From JBBIIC01 sp037446725 (GTDB taxonomy: Bacteria > Actinomycetota > Coriobacteriia > Anaerosomatales > SLCP01), in the NCBI GenBank assembly GCA_037446725.1, contig JBBIIC010000004.1, positions 62,001-126,000 of the forward strand: DNA of 64,000 nt, read 5' to 3'. Under the pieces are notes generated by a model that was given only the letters and a program-made list of their open reading frames with translations, had not been told where the DNA came from and did no database searches. The position numbers and the translations under genes are program-made. Of this stretch, positions 1-8,773 are shown one piece after another; positions within the stretch are counted from its first letter, which is position 1; every line of letters starts with the position of its first letter.

Positions 1-2
1 CG

Positions 3-1628
3 GTCCGTTCGTCGTCTGCGCCGGAACAGGTCCGGTCACCGCTGTCCGCGAAGTCGCTCGAACCCTCCCCCGGTGATCGGGGACCCGTTCCGTCACCTTC
101 CCGCTCAGCGGCACCGGTCGCCACAGAACCCCTCATCGTGATGCCGCAGGACATCGACGCCACCAGTGTGGCGCAGGCGTTCCTGACCGCCGCCGGAGCC
201 ACCGGGCACGCCGTCCGCGTGACAGTGTGGCGCGGTGACGGCGCGGGCGATTCGGCCGCCGTGCCCGTCGCAGTGGCGGGCGTCCACGACGATGCTCTCG
301 TCCAGGCCCGCGACTCCGTCTGCGACTGCATTGAGAAGGGAACGGCGGTGCTCGAATCGCTGACCGTCAGCGATGGCGAGCAGACCGGCGCGACCGCATG
401 GCGCTACATCGTCCCCTTCTCACTCGGCGAGATCGCGGGAGCGGCGGGCGTGGACTTCATCGGTGAGCGTCCCGCGCTCGAACTCATGAACCGTAGCGCA
501 GCGGCGTACCGGCTCCCGCTTGCGGCGGCCCTCGCACTCGAGATCGCCCGCGACGAGTCGGATGCCGCGAAAACCCTCATCGACACCGCACGCGAACTGG
601 CGCGGCTTCTCGATCCCGATGCGATCGTGCGAACCGCCCTGTCCAAGGCCATCAAACTGACCGAGGCCCGGACCGGCAGCATCATGCTCTACGACAGAGA
701 CGGCGTCGATCTTGTGATCGCTGCCGCCAAGGGGCTCCCCGACGAGGTGGTCGATTCCACCTCGGTCCGCCCGGGAAACGGCATTGCGGGCTGGGTCGCG
801 CTCTCCGGTCAACCACTGGTCGTCGAGGACCTCCCAGGGCGGGAGTCCCCCACGCGCGTTCGTGGAACGAGGTCGGCGGTCTCCGTACCGATCGCCGATC
901 CGGAAGGGGTACTCGGCGTGCTGAACGTCGGTAGCCCAGAACATCCGTCGCGTTTCACCGCGACCGAACTTGCGACCCTCGAAGCCCTTGCACACCAGAC
1001 AGCGGTGGCACTACGCAACGCGCGTGACATCGCGACCGCCGGCGACCTGTACTTCGACACGCTGAGAGCGCTCGCACTCGCCATCGAGAGTCGCGATCCG
1101 TATGCGCACGGCGGCACCGAGCGCGTCATGGAGTACACCGCGCTCATCGCCGCGGAGATGGGGCTTGAACCGGCTGAGTCGCGCCCCCTCGAGGTGGCGG
1201 CCATGCTGCATGACATCGGTATGCCGTCCGGGTGCGAGGAGGCGCTCTCGGCACCTCGTCCGCTCACGACCGTCGAGCGGGGCCTGATCGCGATGCACCC
1301 GGTCATCGCAGCCGAGATCCTCCGCCAGGCTCCCGCTTTGCATGATGTCGCGCCGATCGTCTACCACCACCACGAACGTTACGACGGCACGGGATACATC
1401 GACGGCCTGGCGGGGGAGGGCATACCTCTCGGCGCACGCATCCTCTGCGTGGCCGACGCCTACGTCGCCATGACCTCGGACAGGCCGTATCGCCCCTCGT
1501 TGAGCGCGGACGAGGCCGTGAGGGAGCTCCTGAAAGGCTCGGGGACCCAGTTCGATCCCGACGTCGTCGATGCCATGTTGGCGATCAGGACGTCGCGCTC
1601 GAGCCGGGTCCCCGGTACTGCGACCTGA
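3..1628 (+). CDS. GAF and HD-GYP domain regulator, 5' end outside the window
   Basis: Predicted sensor with a GAF-like domain (about residues 155-295 counted from the GTG at 138) followed by an HD-GYP domain (about 305-485). HD-GYP proteins typically hydrolyse cyclic di-GMP. The metal-binding HD pair is present in HDIGM (1209-1223) and the second motif reads HHERYDGTGYIDGL. Two signature positions differ from the family consensus: Lys of HDIGK is Met, and Pro of GYP is Ile. The frame is open from base 3 with a Pro/Ser/Ala-rich linker, and there is no ribosome binding site before the GTG at 138 or ATG at 141, so the true start is probably upstream and an N-terminal domain is missing here. Phosphodiesterase activity is inferred and weakened by the altered motifs. 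Confidence 0.8.
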   Translation, partial: VRSSSAPEQVRSPLSAKSLEPSPGDRGPVPSPSRSAAPVATEPLIVMPQDIDATSVAQAFLTAAGATGHAVRVTVWRGDGAGDSAAVPVAVAGVHDDALVQARDSVCDCIEKGTAVLESLTVSDGEQTGATAWRYIVPFSLGEIAGAAGVDFIGERPALELMNRSAAAYRLPLAAALALEIARDESDAAKTLIDTARELARLLDPDAIVRTALSKAIKLTEARTGSIMLYDRDGVDLVIAAAKGLPDEVVDSTSVRPGNGIAGWVALSGQPLVVEDLPGRESPTRVRGTRSAVSVPIADPEGVLGVLNVGSPEHPSRFTATELATLEALAHQTAVALRNARDIATAGDLYFDTLRALALAIESRDPYAHGGTERVMEYTALIAAEMGLEPAESRPLEVAAMLHDIGMPSGCEEALSAPRPLTTVERGLIAMHPVIAAEILRQAPALHDVAPIVYHHHERYDGTGYIDGLAGEGIPLGARILCVADAYVAMTSDRPYRPSLSADEAVRELLKGSGTQFDPDVVDAMLAIRTSRSSRVPGTAT

Positions 1629-1629
1629 A

Positions 1630-1649
1630 GGCCCGGATTCGACCGGGCC
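1630..1649. terminator. Hairpin between convergent genes
   Basis: A perfect 7-bp inverted repeat, GGCCCGG (1630-1636) and CCGGGCC (1643-1649), with a 6-base loop. It lies between the ends of the HD-GYP gene and the oppositely oriented rpmB, so it could serve both strands. Neither side has a T-run, so a bidirectional terminator is only a possibility. Confidence 0.4.
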
Positions 1650-1656
1650 ACACAGG

Positions 1657-1845
1657 CTACGCGCGGGTGACCTTGCCTGCCTTCATGCACTTCGTACAGA
1701 CGTTGATGCGCTTGACGCTCCCGTCGACGACAGCGTTCACCTTCTGGATGTTCGGTCGGAACACGCGGTTGGTCACGCGGTGCGAGTGGCTGACGTTGCG
1801 TCCGGCGGCGGGATGCTTCCCGCAGATGGTGCAGACCTTGGACAT
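1657..1845 (-). CDS. rpmB: 50S ribosomal protein L28
   Basis: A 62-residue L28 with the zinc-ribbon-like cysteine pairs CTICGK near the N-terminus and CTKCMK near the C-terminus. L28 is a late-assembling protein of the large subunit. The ATG at 1845 is chosen over an upstream frame extension because GGAG sits seven bases before it and MSKVC is the normal L28 start. It is the only reverse-strand gene in the window and is divergent from the DUF1858-asp23-fakA genes. The rpmB / asp23 / fakA neighbourhood is also known from Firmicutes. Confidence 0.96.
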   Translation of the reverse strand: MSKVCTICGKHPAAGRNVSHSHRVTNRVFRPNIQKVNAVVDGSVKRINVCTKCMKAGKVTRA

Positions 1846-1917
1846 CTCGGTTCTCCGTTCCGGCGGCATGTGTCGCACCGAGATGAACCGGTGCGTAAGC
1901 GGTCAAAAAGCGCAGTG

Positions 1918-1946
1918 ATACTACCACACGCCAGGGTAGGTCACAA
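1918..1946 (-). promoter_or_regulatory. Promoter of rpmB
   Basis: On the minus strand TTGTGA (1946-1941) is followed after exactly 17 bases by TAGTAT (1923-1918), a good match to a housekeeping sigma promoter. The hexamers are about 75 bases upstream of the rpmB start and point at it. Confidence 0.7.
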
Positions 1947-1995
1947 GCGCTTCCAAGCCGGTGCGCGAACCGACCGGGCCGCCGACGCAATCGGC

Positions 1996-2001
1996 TATAC
2001 T
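1996..2001 (+). promoter_or_regulatory. Minus-10 element for the DUF1858-asp23-fakA operon
   Basis: TATACT at 1996-2001 is close to the consensus -10 hexamer and lies about 35 bases before the ATG at 2037. The -35 region at the expected spacing is poor. It is placed back to back with the rpmB promoter. Confidence 0.5.
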
Positions 2002-2036
2002 TGCGATACCTCAGCCCTACCGACGACGGGTGTCCG

Positions 2037-2255
2037 ATGCCGAACTACCGCGCCGACATGTGTATACAGGATGTGCTGACGAGTCACCCCGGCGCCGCCG
2101 CGGTGTTCCAGCGGCACGGCCTGGCGTGCGGAGCGTGTTTTGCGGCCGACATGGAGACGCTGGACGCGGTCGCACACATGCACGGCGTCTCGGTACACCT
2201 GCTCATCGCGGAGCTCGAGGAGTTGCCGGACCTGCACGAGAGGGAGGAACAGTAG
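2037..2255 (+). CDS. DUF1858 domain protein with a CGAC motif
   Basis: A 72-residue protein resembling the DUF1858 / hybrid-cluster-associated disulfide family: a small helical fold with the cysteine pair in LACGACF. The reading frame also has an upstream TTG at 2001, but that overlaps the predicted -10 element, so the ATG at 2037 is preferred. It is one codon boundary away from asp23 (stop at 2253-2255, next ATG at 2256) and therefore co-transcribed. Function is unknown; the CX2C pair suggests redox or metal binding. Such proteins are common in anaerobes. Confidence 0.75.
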   Translation: MPNYRADMCIQDVLTSHPGAAAVFQRHGLACGACFAADMETLDAVAHMHGVSVHLLIAELEELPDLHEREEQ

Positions 2256-2603
2256 ATGCCCGATGAGGTCCGTGGGAACGTCGAGATCCACGACGACGTA
2301 CTCGCCGAGATGGCCGGGTTCGCCGCGCTGGAGTGTTACGGCGTGGTAGGGATGGCCAGTCCCTCGCTGCGCGACGGGGTCGCCCAGCTCCTGTCCCGGG
2401 AGAAGCTGCGCAAGGGCGTCGCGGTCCGCAGCCAGGGAGAGAGCGTGCGGATCGACCTGTACGTCATCATCGAGCACGGCGCCAACCTCGCCCAGGTCTC
2501 ACACAATCTTGCCGAGCGCGTCCGTTACGACCTCGAGACCATGGCTGGCGTCGCCGTTGATGACGTGGACGTCCACGTCCAGGGTGTCAAGGTGAGGAAG
2601 TGA
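2256..2603 (+). CDS. Asp23/Gls24 family envelope stress response protein
   Basis: A 115-residue member of the Asp23/Gls24 (DUF322) family, with the typical start (GNVEIHDDVLAEMAGFAA) and a C-terminal VDDVDVHVQGVKV strand. Family members are membrane-associated or soluble proteins linked to envelope stress in Gram-positive bacteria; the molecular role is not settled. A GGAGG sequence before the upstream stop codon supplies the ribosome binding site. The position immediately before fakA is conserved in Firmicutes, where the pair is yloU-yloV. Confidence 0.9.
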   Translation: MPDEVRGNVEIHDDVLAEMAGFAALECYGVVGMASPSLRDGVAQLLSREKLRKGVAVRSQGESVRIDLYVIIEHGANLAQVSHNLAERVRYDLETMAGVAVDDVDVHVQGVKVRK

Positions 2604-2622
2604 ACGGGCTGGGGGAGCTTCG

Positions 2623-4236
2623 ATGACGCCTGCGCACCCCTTCATCCGGCTCGTTGCCTCATCCGCTCATGCCCTCCGCGAGCGGGTGGAGGAGGTCAAC
2701 CGCCTGAACGTGTTCCCGGTGCCTGACGGCGACACGGGGACCAACATGGCACTCACGATGGACGCAATCGTGAGCGAACTTAGCCAACTCCCCGACGAAG
2801 CTGATGTCGCCACCTTCTGCGCCGCGGCCACGCATGCCTCGCTCATGGGAGCCCGAGGGAATTCGGGAGTGATCTTGAGCCAGATCGTCCGGGGCCTGTG
2901 CGAGGTGATCGGCGCCGAGCAGAACCAGGGTCCCGACCTGGTCGCTGCCGCTCTCGAGCGCGCCAAGACAGTTGCCTTCCAGGCGGTTCGCAAACCCGTC
3001 GAAGGCACCATGTTGACGGTTCTCGCCGACGCCGCGCTGGCGGCACGTGCATCAGTCGACGAGGACCTCGAGCTGGATGCTGCGCTCGATCGTACGATGG
3101 ACGAGATCGTCGCCTCGGTCCGACGCACCCCCGAGCTCCTGCCTGTGCTCAGGGAGAACGGTGTCGTAGACGCGGGGGGCTTCGGACTCGCTATCCTGGC
3201 CGAAGGGCTCCTCGCGGCCTCGCGGGGTACCGAATTCGACCTCGGCATCGTCGAATCGGCGACCGCGCCGGTCGCATCCATCCAGCCCGTTGATGACTGG
3301 GACGACGACGAGTACCTCTACTGTACTGAGTTCCTCCTTCACGGCGAGTCTCTCGACCGCGAGGCGGTACAGGCGTTCGTCTCGGCACAGGGGGGCTCCG
3401 AACTGGTCGTGGGCGATGACGACCTGCTCAAGATCCACGTGCACACCAACGACCCGGCAGCGGTTATCGCTCACGCCACAGCGCTCGGCGAGGTCGCCGA
3501 GGTCCATATCAACAACATGCGCCGCCAGACCGCGACGAGGACCGAGGCCCTGCGCGCCGAGGCGACAGCGTCGGGACCGCCGGAACCTCTGGGGTTCGTC
3601 GCGGTTGCGGCTGGTGACGGCATCGGCGAGATACTCAAGAGCCTCGGTGTGGACCTTATCGTCAGCGGCGGTCAGACGATGAATCCCTCCACGGCGGAGC
3701 TCCTCGAGGCCGCTGAGCAGGTCAACGCCGATGCGGTGATCATCCTTCCCAACAACAAAAACATCCAGATGGCCGCTCAGCAGGTCGTTCCGCTTGCGGG
3801 CAAACCCGTCGCCGTCGTCCCGACGACGTCGGTCCCGCAGGGTTTCGCCGCGATGCTTGCGGCAGATGCCTCCGGTGGACTTGACGAAGTCGCGGAGGCG
3901 ATGACGTCGGCGGCGGCCGACGTGCGCACCGGCGAGGTCACGACGGCGGTGAAGGACTCGACAGGCAAGGTCGGGCCCATCCGACAAGGCCAGGTCATCG
4001 GTATCAACGAACACGAGATCGAGGTGGTCGGCGAGGACGTGGAGGATGTTTCGTTCCGCCTCGCCTCGATTCTCGCCGAAGATGGCGAGACTCTGACACT
4101 ACTCGGCGGGGAGGAGATCACCGATGAGGAGCTCGACCGGCTCGTCGCGCGCATCGCCACCGCTCATCCCCATCTCGAGGTCGAGGCCCATCGGGGAGGA
4201 CAGCCGCTCTACCCCGTGATCATGTCCGTCGAGTGA
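2623..4236 (+). CDS. fakA: Fatty acid kinase catalytic subunit FakA-like (DhaL/DAK2 domain)
   Basis: A 537-residue protein with an N-terminal DhaL-type ATP-binding domain (about 1-200) carrying NVFPVPDGDTGTNM, whose aspartates bind Mg-ATP, and a second motif around SLMGARGNSGVILSQI. Middle and C-terminal regions match the FakA/YloV architecture. FakA phosphorylates fatty acids presented by a DegV-type FakB, feeding exogenous or recycled fatty acids into phospholipid synthesis. GGGGGAG lies just before the ATG. A degV gene follows immediately and plsX, which makes the same acyl-phosphate intermediate, lies 6 kb downstream. Confidence 0.9.
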   Translation: MTPAHPFIRLVASSAHALRERVEEVNRLNVFPVPDGDTGTNMALTMDAIVSELSQLPDEADVATFCAAATHASLMGARGNSGVILSQIVRGLCEVIGAEQNQGPDLVAAALERAKTVAFQAVRKPVEGTMLTVLADAALAARASVDEDLELDAALDRTMDEIVASVRRTPELLPVLRENGVVDAGGFGLAILAEGLLAASRGTEFDLGIVESATAPVASIQPVDDWDDDEYLYCTEFLLHGESLDREAVQAFVSAQGGSELVVGDDDLLKIHVHTNDPAAVIAHATALGEVAEVHINNMRRQTATRTEALRAEATASGPPEPLGFVAVAAGDGIGEILKSLGVDLIVSGGQTMNPSTAELLEAAEQVNADAVIILPNNKNIQMAAQQVVPLAGKPVAVVPTTSVPQGFAAMLAADASGGLDEVAEAMTSAAADVRTGEVTTAVKDSTGKVGPIRQGQVIGINEHEIEVVGEDVEDVSFRLASILAEDGETLTLLGGEEITDEELDRLVARIATAHPHLEVEAHRGGQPLYPVIMSVE

Positions 4237-4256
4237 CGACCAGAAGGAGTGCCGCC

Positions 4257-5108
4257 ATGAGTCGCGTCGGCCTTGTAGGGGACAGCACGTGCGATCTCGG
4301 GCCTGATTGGTTCAGGCAACACAACGTAAGATTGGTGCCGCTTAAGGTCCTTTTCGGTGAGGAGACGTACCTTGACTGGGTAGAACTCACTCCGGAAGGC
4401 TTCTACGAGAAGCTCGCCTCGGCGGCCGCGCTACCGAAGACTTCACAGCCTTCCCCTGCTGACTTCGCCGCCGCCTACGAAGAGCTTGCGCAGGCCGGAT
4501 GCGAGGAGATCGTCTCTATCCATCTGACCTCGGCTCTGTCGGGGACGTACGAGTCCGCCACGATGGCCGCCGCAAACTCGCCCGTGCCCGTCCGCATCAT
4601 CGATACGCGCACCGTCTCCCAGGCGACAGGCCTGGTGATCAAGATCGCTGCAGAAGCGCGTGATGCGGGCAAGAGTGCAGAGGAGATTGAAGCCGCCGCT
4701 CGCCACGCGGCTGAGAACGTGCGTCTGTTCTTCGTGCTCGACACCCTCGAGTACCTCGTCAAGGGCGGGCGCGCAGGCAAGGCCGCCGGCCTTGCCGCCT
4801 CCGTGCTGAACATCAAGCCCATCCTCACCTTCAACTCAGAGGGCACCATCGAGCCGTTCAAGAAGGTCAAGGGGTTGAAGAAGGCCCTCGCTGAGCTTGC
4901 CGACCACGTGGCGAAGGACGCTGACGGGCGCACCCTGAGACTCTCGATGCTTCACGGTGCCGCCCCTCACATCGCCGATCAGATGCGTGCCGCCCTCGAT
5001 CAGACCGGCGTGAGTTACCAACTGGACACCGTCGAGTCCGTCGGTGCGGTCATCGGAACGTATGCTGGTCCCGGTGCCGTAGGGGTCGCGTATCTGCCTC
5101 AGCCCTGA
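4257..5108 (+). CDS. DegV family fatty-acid-binding protein (FakB-like)
   Basis: A 283-residue DegV protein with family motifs GDSTCDL, TSQPSPADF, SALSGTYESA and LEYLVKGGR. FakB proteins hold the fatty acid whose carboxylate FakA phosphorylates. The frame can begin at a GTG at 4233 overlapping fakA, but the ATG at 4257 has AGAAGGAG seven bases upstream and gives the normal family start MSRVGLVGDST, so it is preferred. Translational linkage to fakA supports a kinase/binding-protein pair. Confidence 0.9.
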   Translation: MSRVGLVGDSTCDLGPDWFRQHNVRLVPLKVLFGEETYLDWVELTPEGFYEKLASAAALPKTSQPSPADFAAAYEELAQAGCEEIVSIHLTSALSGTYESATMAAANSPVPVRIIDTRTVSQATGLVIKIAAEARDAGKSAEEIEAAARHAAENVRLFFVLDTLEYLVKGGRAGKAAGLAASVLNIKPILTFNSEGTIEPFKKVKGLKKALAELADHVAKDADGRTLRLSMLHGAAPHIADQMRAALDQTGVSYQLDTVESVGAVIGTYAGPGAVGVAYLPQP

Positions 5109-5129
5109 CGCTGAGGAGGCGTGAGGCAT

Positions 5130-7229
5130 ATGTCTTCACCGTCGAGGGTCGAGCGCCTCGGGCGGTGGGCGCGCCCGGCAGGGGAGGCCCGCTTCGTCGA
5201 CCGCACACGCGACGAGGCGCTGGGCCGTATTGGCATCACATCAGTCGGCGATCTGGTCAGGCACGTGCCCTTCCGCTACCTCGATCTGAGTGAGACGCGC
5301 CCGCTCGTCGGAGTACGTCCCGGACACGAGCTTACTGTCACCGGCCGCGTCCATCGGGTCGCCGTCAAACGGCCGCGACCTCGCCTGACCATCGTCGAGG
5401 TCGCAATCACCGACTCCACAGGGGTCCTCCTCGGGGTGTGGTTCAACCAGCCCTACATGGCAGAGCGCTTCCATGAGGGCGAGCACGTCGCATTCGCCGG
5501 TCGCGTCGAACAGGAGTATGGCTTCCTCCAGATGAAGAATCCGTTCGTCGAGCGCCTCGGCAGTGCTGACGCCCCCTCGTACCTCGGCAAGGTCTTGCCG
5601 GTACACCGCGCTACGGAGGGGTTGAGCACGAACTGGTTGCGGCGTCTGGTCGCCGCTGCCGTCGACGACGTGGCCGACGTCCCGGACTTCCTGCCGGCCG
5701 ATGTCCGTGTTCGTCACGGGCTCCTCTCCCGGCGTGCCTCCCTACACCTCGTGCACTTCCCGAGAACTCCTGCCGAGGCCCTTGAAGCGCGACGCAGGCT
5801 TGCCTACGAGGAGCTTCTCTGTCTCCAACTCGGTCTGGCCGTACGTCGCCACCTGCTCACGATGGAGCGCCCGGGTGTCGCCCACGTCACCAACGGCCCT
5901 TCTCTCGAGCGACTGCGCAGTGTGATGCCCTTCGAGATGACCGGAGACCAGTCCCGGGCTACCGAGGAGATCCTGGCAGACATGGCCTCATCACATCCCA
6001 TGAATCGGATGCTACTCGGTGACGTCGGCACGGGTAAGACCGCCGTGGCCGCACACGCGCTCGCGGCGGTCGCCGACACCGGAGCACAGGCGGCGATGAT
6101 GGCCCCGACCGAGGTGCTCGCGGTCCAGTACGCAGACCGGCTCGGCCCGCTCCTGGACGACGTCGGCATCTCCTGGGCGCTGCTCACGGGGTCGGTGGGT
6201 GCCGCACGGCGCAAGGAGCTGCTCGCCCGCGTCGCGGCGGGTCAGGTCACGGTGTTGTTCGGAACCCACGCCCTGGTCGAACGCACCGTCGTGTTCGAGC
6301 GCCTCAGCCTGGCCATCGTCGACGAACAGCACCGCTTCGGCGTGGCGCAGCGTCTCGCACTGCGCCGCAAGGGGACGGCGGCCGACATGCTCGTCATGAC
6401 CGCCACGCCTATCCCTCGCAGTCTGGCGTTGACCCGCTTCGGTGACCTCGAGACATCCTACCTGCGGGAGCGTCCGCACGGTGGCGGCGAGCCGCGTGTC
6501 ACCACCAGCCTCGTCTTACGCGGGGACAGGCAGCGCGCGTACGAGAAGGTCCGGTCTGCCGTCAGGCAGGGCAGGCAGGCCTACGTCGTGTGCGCGCTCG
6601 TAGACGAGTCCGACGCGATTGAGGTCCGGTCGGCCAACGCCGAGGCACTGCGGCTTCAGAGGGAGGTCTTCAGCGATCTTCGCGTGGGATTGCTCACCGG
6701 CAAGATGAGCGCTCCCGAGCGCCTCGACGTGATGCGCCGCTTCCGGGAGGGCGCGCTCGACGTTCTGGTCGCCACGACCGTCATCGAAGTGGGAGTCGAC
6801 GTGCCCAACGCGACAGTGATGCTCATCGAGGACGCCGAGCGCTTCGGACTCGCCCAGCTCCACCAGCTCCGGGGACGCGTGGGCAGAGGGGAGCACCCGG
6901 GTTCCGTCCTCCTGTTCGCCGATCCGAAGACGCCCGAGAGCCGTGCACGCATGAAGGCGGTCGTGGGGACCACCGACGGGTTTGTGCTCGCGGAAGAGGA
7001 TCTGCGCCTGCGCGGCGCGGGCCAGCTGTTTGGCGAGGCGCAGCACGGACTCCCCGAACTCCACGTCGCTTCGCTCGTCGACGACGCGGACCTCCTCGAC
7101 ACCGCACGCCTCGATGCCCGGGAGATCGTCGGACGCGACCCTCACCTCACAGCACCCGAACACCAGCCGCTCGGAGTAGAGGCCCGTTCGCGCTTCTCCG
7201 ACGCGTGGACGTGGGTGAGCGCCGGATGA
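5130..7229 (+). CDS. recG: ATP-dependent DNA helicase RecG
   Basis: A 699-residue RecG: an N-terminal wedge/OB domain that binds branched DNA, then a superfamily 2 helicase core with Walker A GDVGTGKT (about residue 297), the DEQH box in VDEQHRFG and the TATPIPRS motif, and a C-terminal helicase domain ending in the RecG TRG region. RecG remodels stalled forks and Holliday junctions. The ATG at 5130 is chosen because GAGGAGG at 5113-5119 is ten bases away; the in-frame GTG at 5121 would be only one base from it. The end overlaps rsmD by four bases. Confidence 0.96.
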   Translation: MSSPSRVERLGRWARPAGEARFVDRTRDEALGRIGITSVGDLVRHVPFRYLDLSETRPLVGVRPGHELTVTGRVHRVAVKRPRPRLTIVEVAITDSTGVLLGVWFNQPYMAERFHEGEHVAFAGRVEQEYGFLQMKNPFVERLGSADAPSYLGKVLPVHRATEGLSTNWLRRLVAAAVDDVADVPDFLPADVRVRHGLLSRRASLHLVHFPRTPAEALEARRRLAYEELLCLQLGLAVRRHLLTMERPGVAHVTNGPSLERLRSVMPFEMTGDQSRATEEILADMASSHPMNRMLLGDVGTGKTAVAAHALAAVADTGAQAAMMAPTEVLAVQYADRLGPLLDDVGISWALLTGSVGAARRKELLARVAAGQVTVLFGTHALVERTVVFERLSLAIVDEQHRFGVAQRLALRRKGTAADMLVMTATPIPRSLALTRFGDLETSYLRERPHGGGEPRVTTSLVLRGDRQRAYEKVRSAVRQGRQAYVVCALVDESDAIEVRSANAEALRLQREVFSDLRVGLLTGKMSAPERLDVMRRFREGALDVLVATTVIEVGVDVPNATVMLIEDAERFGLAQLHQLRGRVGRGEHPGSVLLFADPKTPESRARMKAVVGTTDGFVLAEEDLRLRGAGQLFGEAQHGLPELHVASLVDDADLLDTARLDAREIVGRDPHLTAPEHQPLGVEARSRFSDAWTWVSAG

Positions 7230-7801
7230 GGGTCATCGGCGGGACCCACCGTGGCAGACGCCTCGCCGCGCCCCGGGGCGACGCGACACGGCCCACATCC
7301 GACCGGGTCCGTGAGGCCGTGTTTTCGCGCATCGAGTCTACGGCGAGCTATGCGCTGTCCGGGCCGGCCCTCGACCTGTTCGCCGGAAGCGGAGCGCTCG
7401 GCATCGAAGCCCTCTCGCGGGGCGCGCCGCATGCGACGTTCATCGAACGCGACCGCACCGCGCTTTCCTGTCTGCGATCGAACCTCGAGTCGCTGGGCCT
7501 TGTCGCGTCAGCTACCGTACTAGCCGGAGATGCGCGTTCCTTTATGCGGCGTGCCGCACCGCCCGGCGGGCCGTTCTCGTTGCTCTTTCTCGACCCTCCC
7601 TATAGAATCGACAAGTCCGAGGTCAGGAGTGCAGTAGTCACTCTTGCCCGAACCGGCGCGGTGACCGCGGGGACTCTCGTGGTCTGGGAGCACGCTACGA
7701 CTGAAGTCCCGGAGTGGCCTGAGGGGTTCGGGGACCTCGGTGCACGGCGATACGGCGATACGACCGTGAGCATGGCACGTCTGGAAGGGGGAGACGGATG
7801 A
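7226..7801 (+). CDS. rsmD: 16S rRNA (guanine(966)-N(2))-methyltransferase RsmD
   Basis: A 191-residue class I SAM methyltransferase starting MRVIGGTHRGRRL, with the SAM-binding LDLFAGSGALGIEALSRG and the catalytic LDPPY motif of N2-guanine methylases. It modifies G966 in the 16S rRNA. The start is set by the ATGA overlap with the recG stop; an in-frame GTG at 7205 would lie inside recG. It is coupled to coaD by another four-base overlap, a gene pair conserved in many bacteria. Confidence 0.94.
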   Translation: MRVIGGTHRGRRLAAPRGDATRPTSDRVREAVFSRIESTASYALSGPALDLFAGSGALGIEALSRGAPHATFIERDRTALSCLRSNLESLGLVASATVLAGDARSFMRRAAPPGGPFSLLFLDPPYRIDKSEVRSAVVTLARTGAVTAGTLVVWEHATTEVPEWPEGFGDLGARRYGDTTVSMARLEGGDG

Positions 7802-8289
7802 AGCGAGGCATGTGCCCGGGCACGTTCGATCCCGTCACCTCCGGGCACCTCGACATCATCGAACGAGCCGCCTCCCTGTTCGACGAACTAGTTGTCGCCG
7901 TGGCGCTGAGCCCCGACAAGGGCGGGGGGCCGCTCTTCACCATCGAGGAACGCTGCGCCTTCATCGAACAAGCGGCCGCGCATCTCCCTAACGTTTCGGT
8001 CCGCCCTTTTGATACTCTCTTGGTTGAGTTCGCGTCCGAGGTCGGTGCTTCGGTCATCATCAAGGGGCTGAGAGCAGTCACCGACTTCGAGCGCGAGTTC
8101 CAGATGGCGCAGTTGAACTACCGGCTCTCGACAGACATCGAGACGATGTTCATCATGGCCATTCCCGAGTTCATGTACCTAAGTTCGTCGGCAGTCAAAG
8201 AGATAGCCCGACACGGTGGTTCGACGAAGGGTCTCGTGCCCGCACACGTGCACGATGCGTTGGTCGAACGCCTGGACGGGTCCCGTTAG
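7798..8289 (+). CDS. coaD: Phosphopantetheine adenylyltransferase
   Basis: A 163-residue nucleotidyltransferase that makes dephospho-CoA from 4'-phosphopantetheine and ATP. The CPGTFDPVTSGHLDII start contains the TxGH nucleotide-binding motif; KGLRAVTDFEREFQM and YLSSSAVKEIA are family signatures. The start overlaps rsmD by four bases and has a GGAAGGGGGAG sequence upstream. CoA made by this pathway supplies the acyl carrier cofactor for the fab cluster downstream. Confidence 0.96.
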   Translation: MKRGMCPGTFDPVTSGHLDIIERAASLFDELVVAVALSPDKGGGPLFTIEERCAFIEQAAAHLPNVSVRPFDTLLVEFASEVGASVIIKGLRAVTDFEREFQMAQLNYRLSTDIETMFIMAIPEFMYLSSSAVKEIARHGGSTKGLVPAHVHDALVERLDGSR

Positions 8290-8300
8290 GGAGGACGTTC

Positions 8301-8771
8301 ATGGATATCATGGCCCTGATCGACCGGATCGAGGAGCTCGTCGACAACGGACGCGCCGTGCCGTTGACGGGTTCGAAGATGGTCGATCCGGAGAAGGTCT
8401 ACGAGATCATCGATGAGATCCGGGCACAGTTCCCTGACGAGCTCAAGCAGGCCCGGTGGATCGTCAAGGAGCGCCAGGAGATGCTCGAGGAGGCCGAGAA
8501 GGAGGCCAACCGCATTCTCGAGGAAGCGCGAGACCGCGCTCAGGCCATCGCGAGCGAGCAGGAGATCGTCAAGCTCGCCGAACAGCAGGCGGCCGCGATC
8601 ATGGACGACGCCCGGACGAAGGAGCGCGAGATCCGACTCGGCGCTGAGGACTACGCCGACGAGATGCTCGCGAACCTTGAGGTGAATCTCGGCAAGCTGC
8701 TCACAGCGGTGCAGAGGGGACGGGACCGCCTGCAGGGCAAGGTCGGCGGACCCGGTGGTCCGCGCCAGTAG
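8301..8771 (+). CDS. Coiled-coil protein resembling SepIVA/DivIVA
   Basis: A 156-residue soluble protein, nearly all helical: an N-terminal segment (about 1-50) then a long Glu/Ala/Arg-rich coiled coil (about 50-125). No membrane segment or catalytic motif is visible. Its place between coaD and the DUF177-rpmF pair matches the setting of mycobacterial sepIVA, a DivIVA-like septation factor, and proteins of this type recur beside coaD in actinobacteria and clostridia, sometimes labelled ATPase. A role in polar growth or division is inferred from context. An in-frame ATG at 8310 is an alternative start; GGGAGG precedes 8301. Confidence 0.65.
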   Translation: MDIMALIDRIEELVDNGRAVPLTGSKMVDPEKVYEIIDEIRAQFPDELKQARWIVKERQEMLEEAEKEANRILEEARDRAQAIASEQEIVKLAEQQAAAIMDDARTKEREIRLGAEDYADEMLANLEVNLGKLLTAVQRGRDRLQGKVGGPGGPRQ

Positions 8772-8773
8772 CC

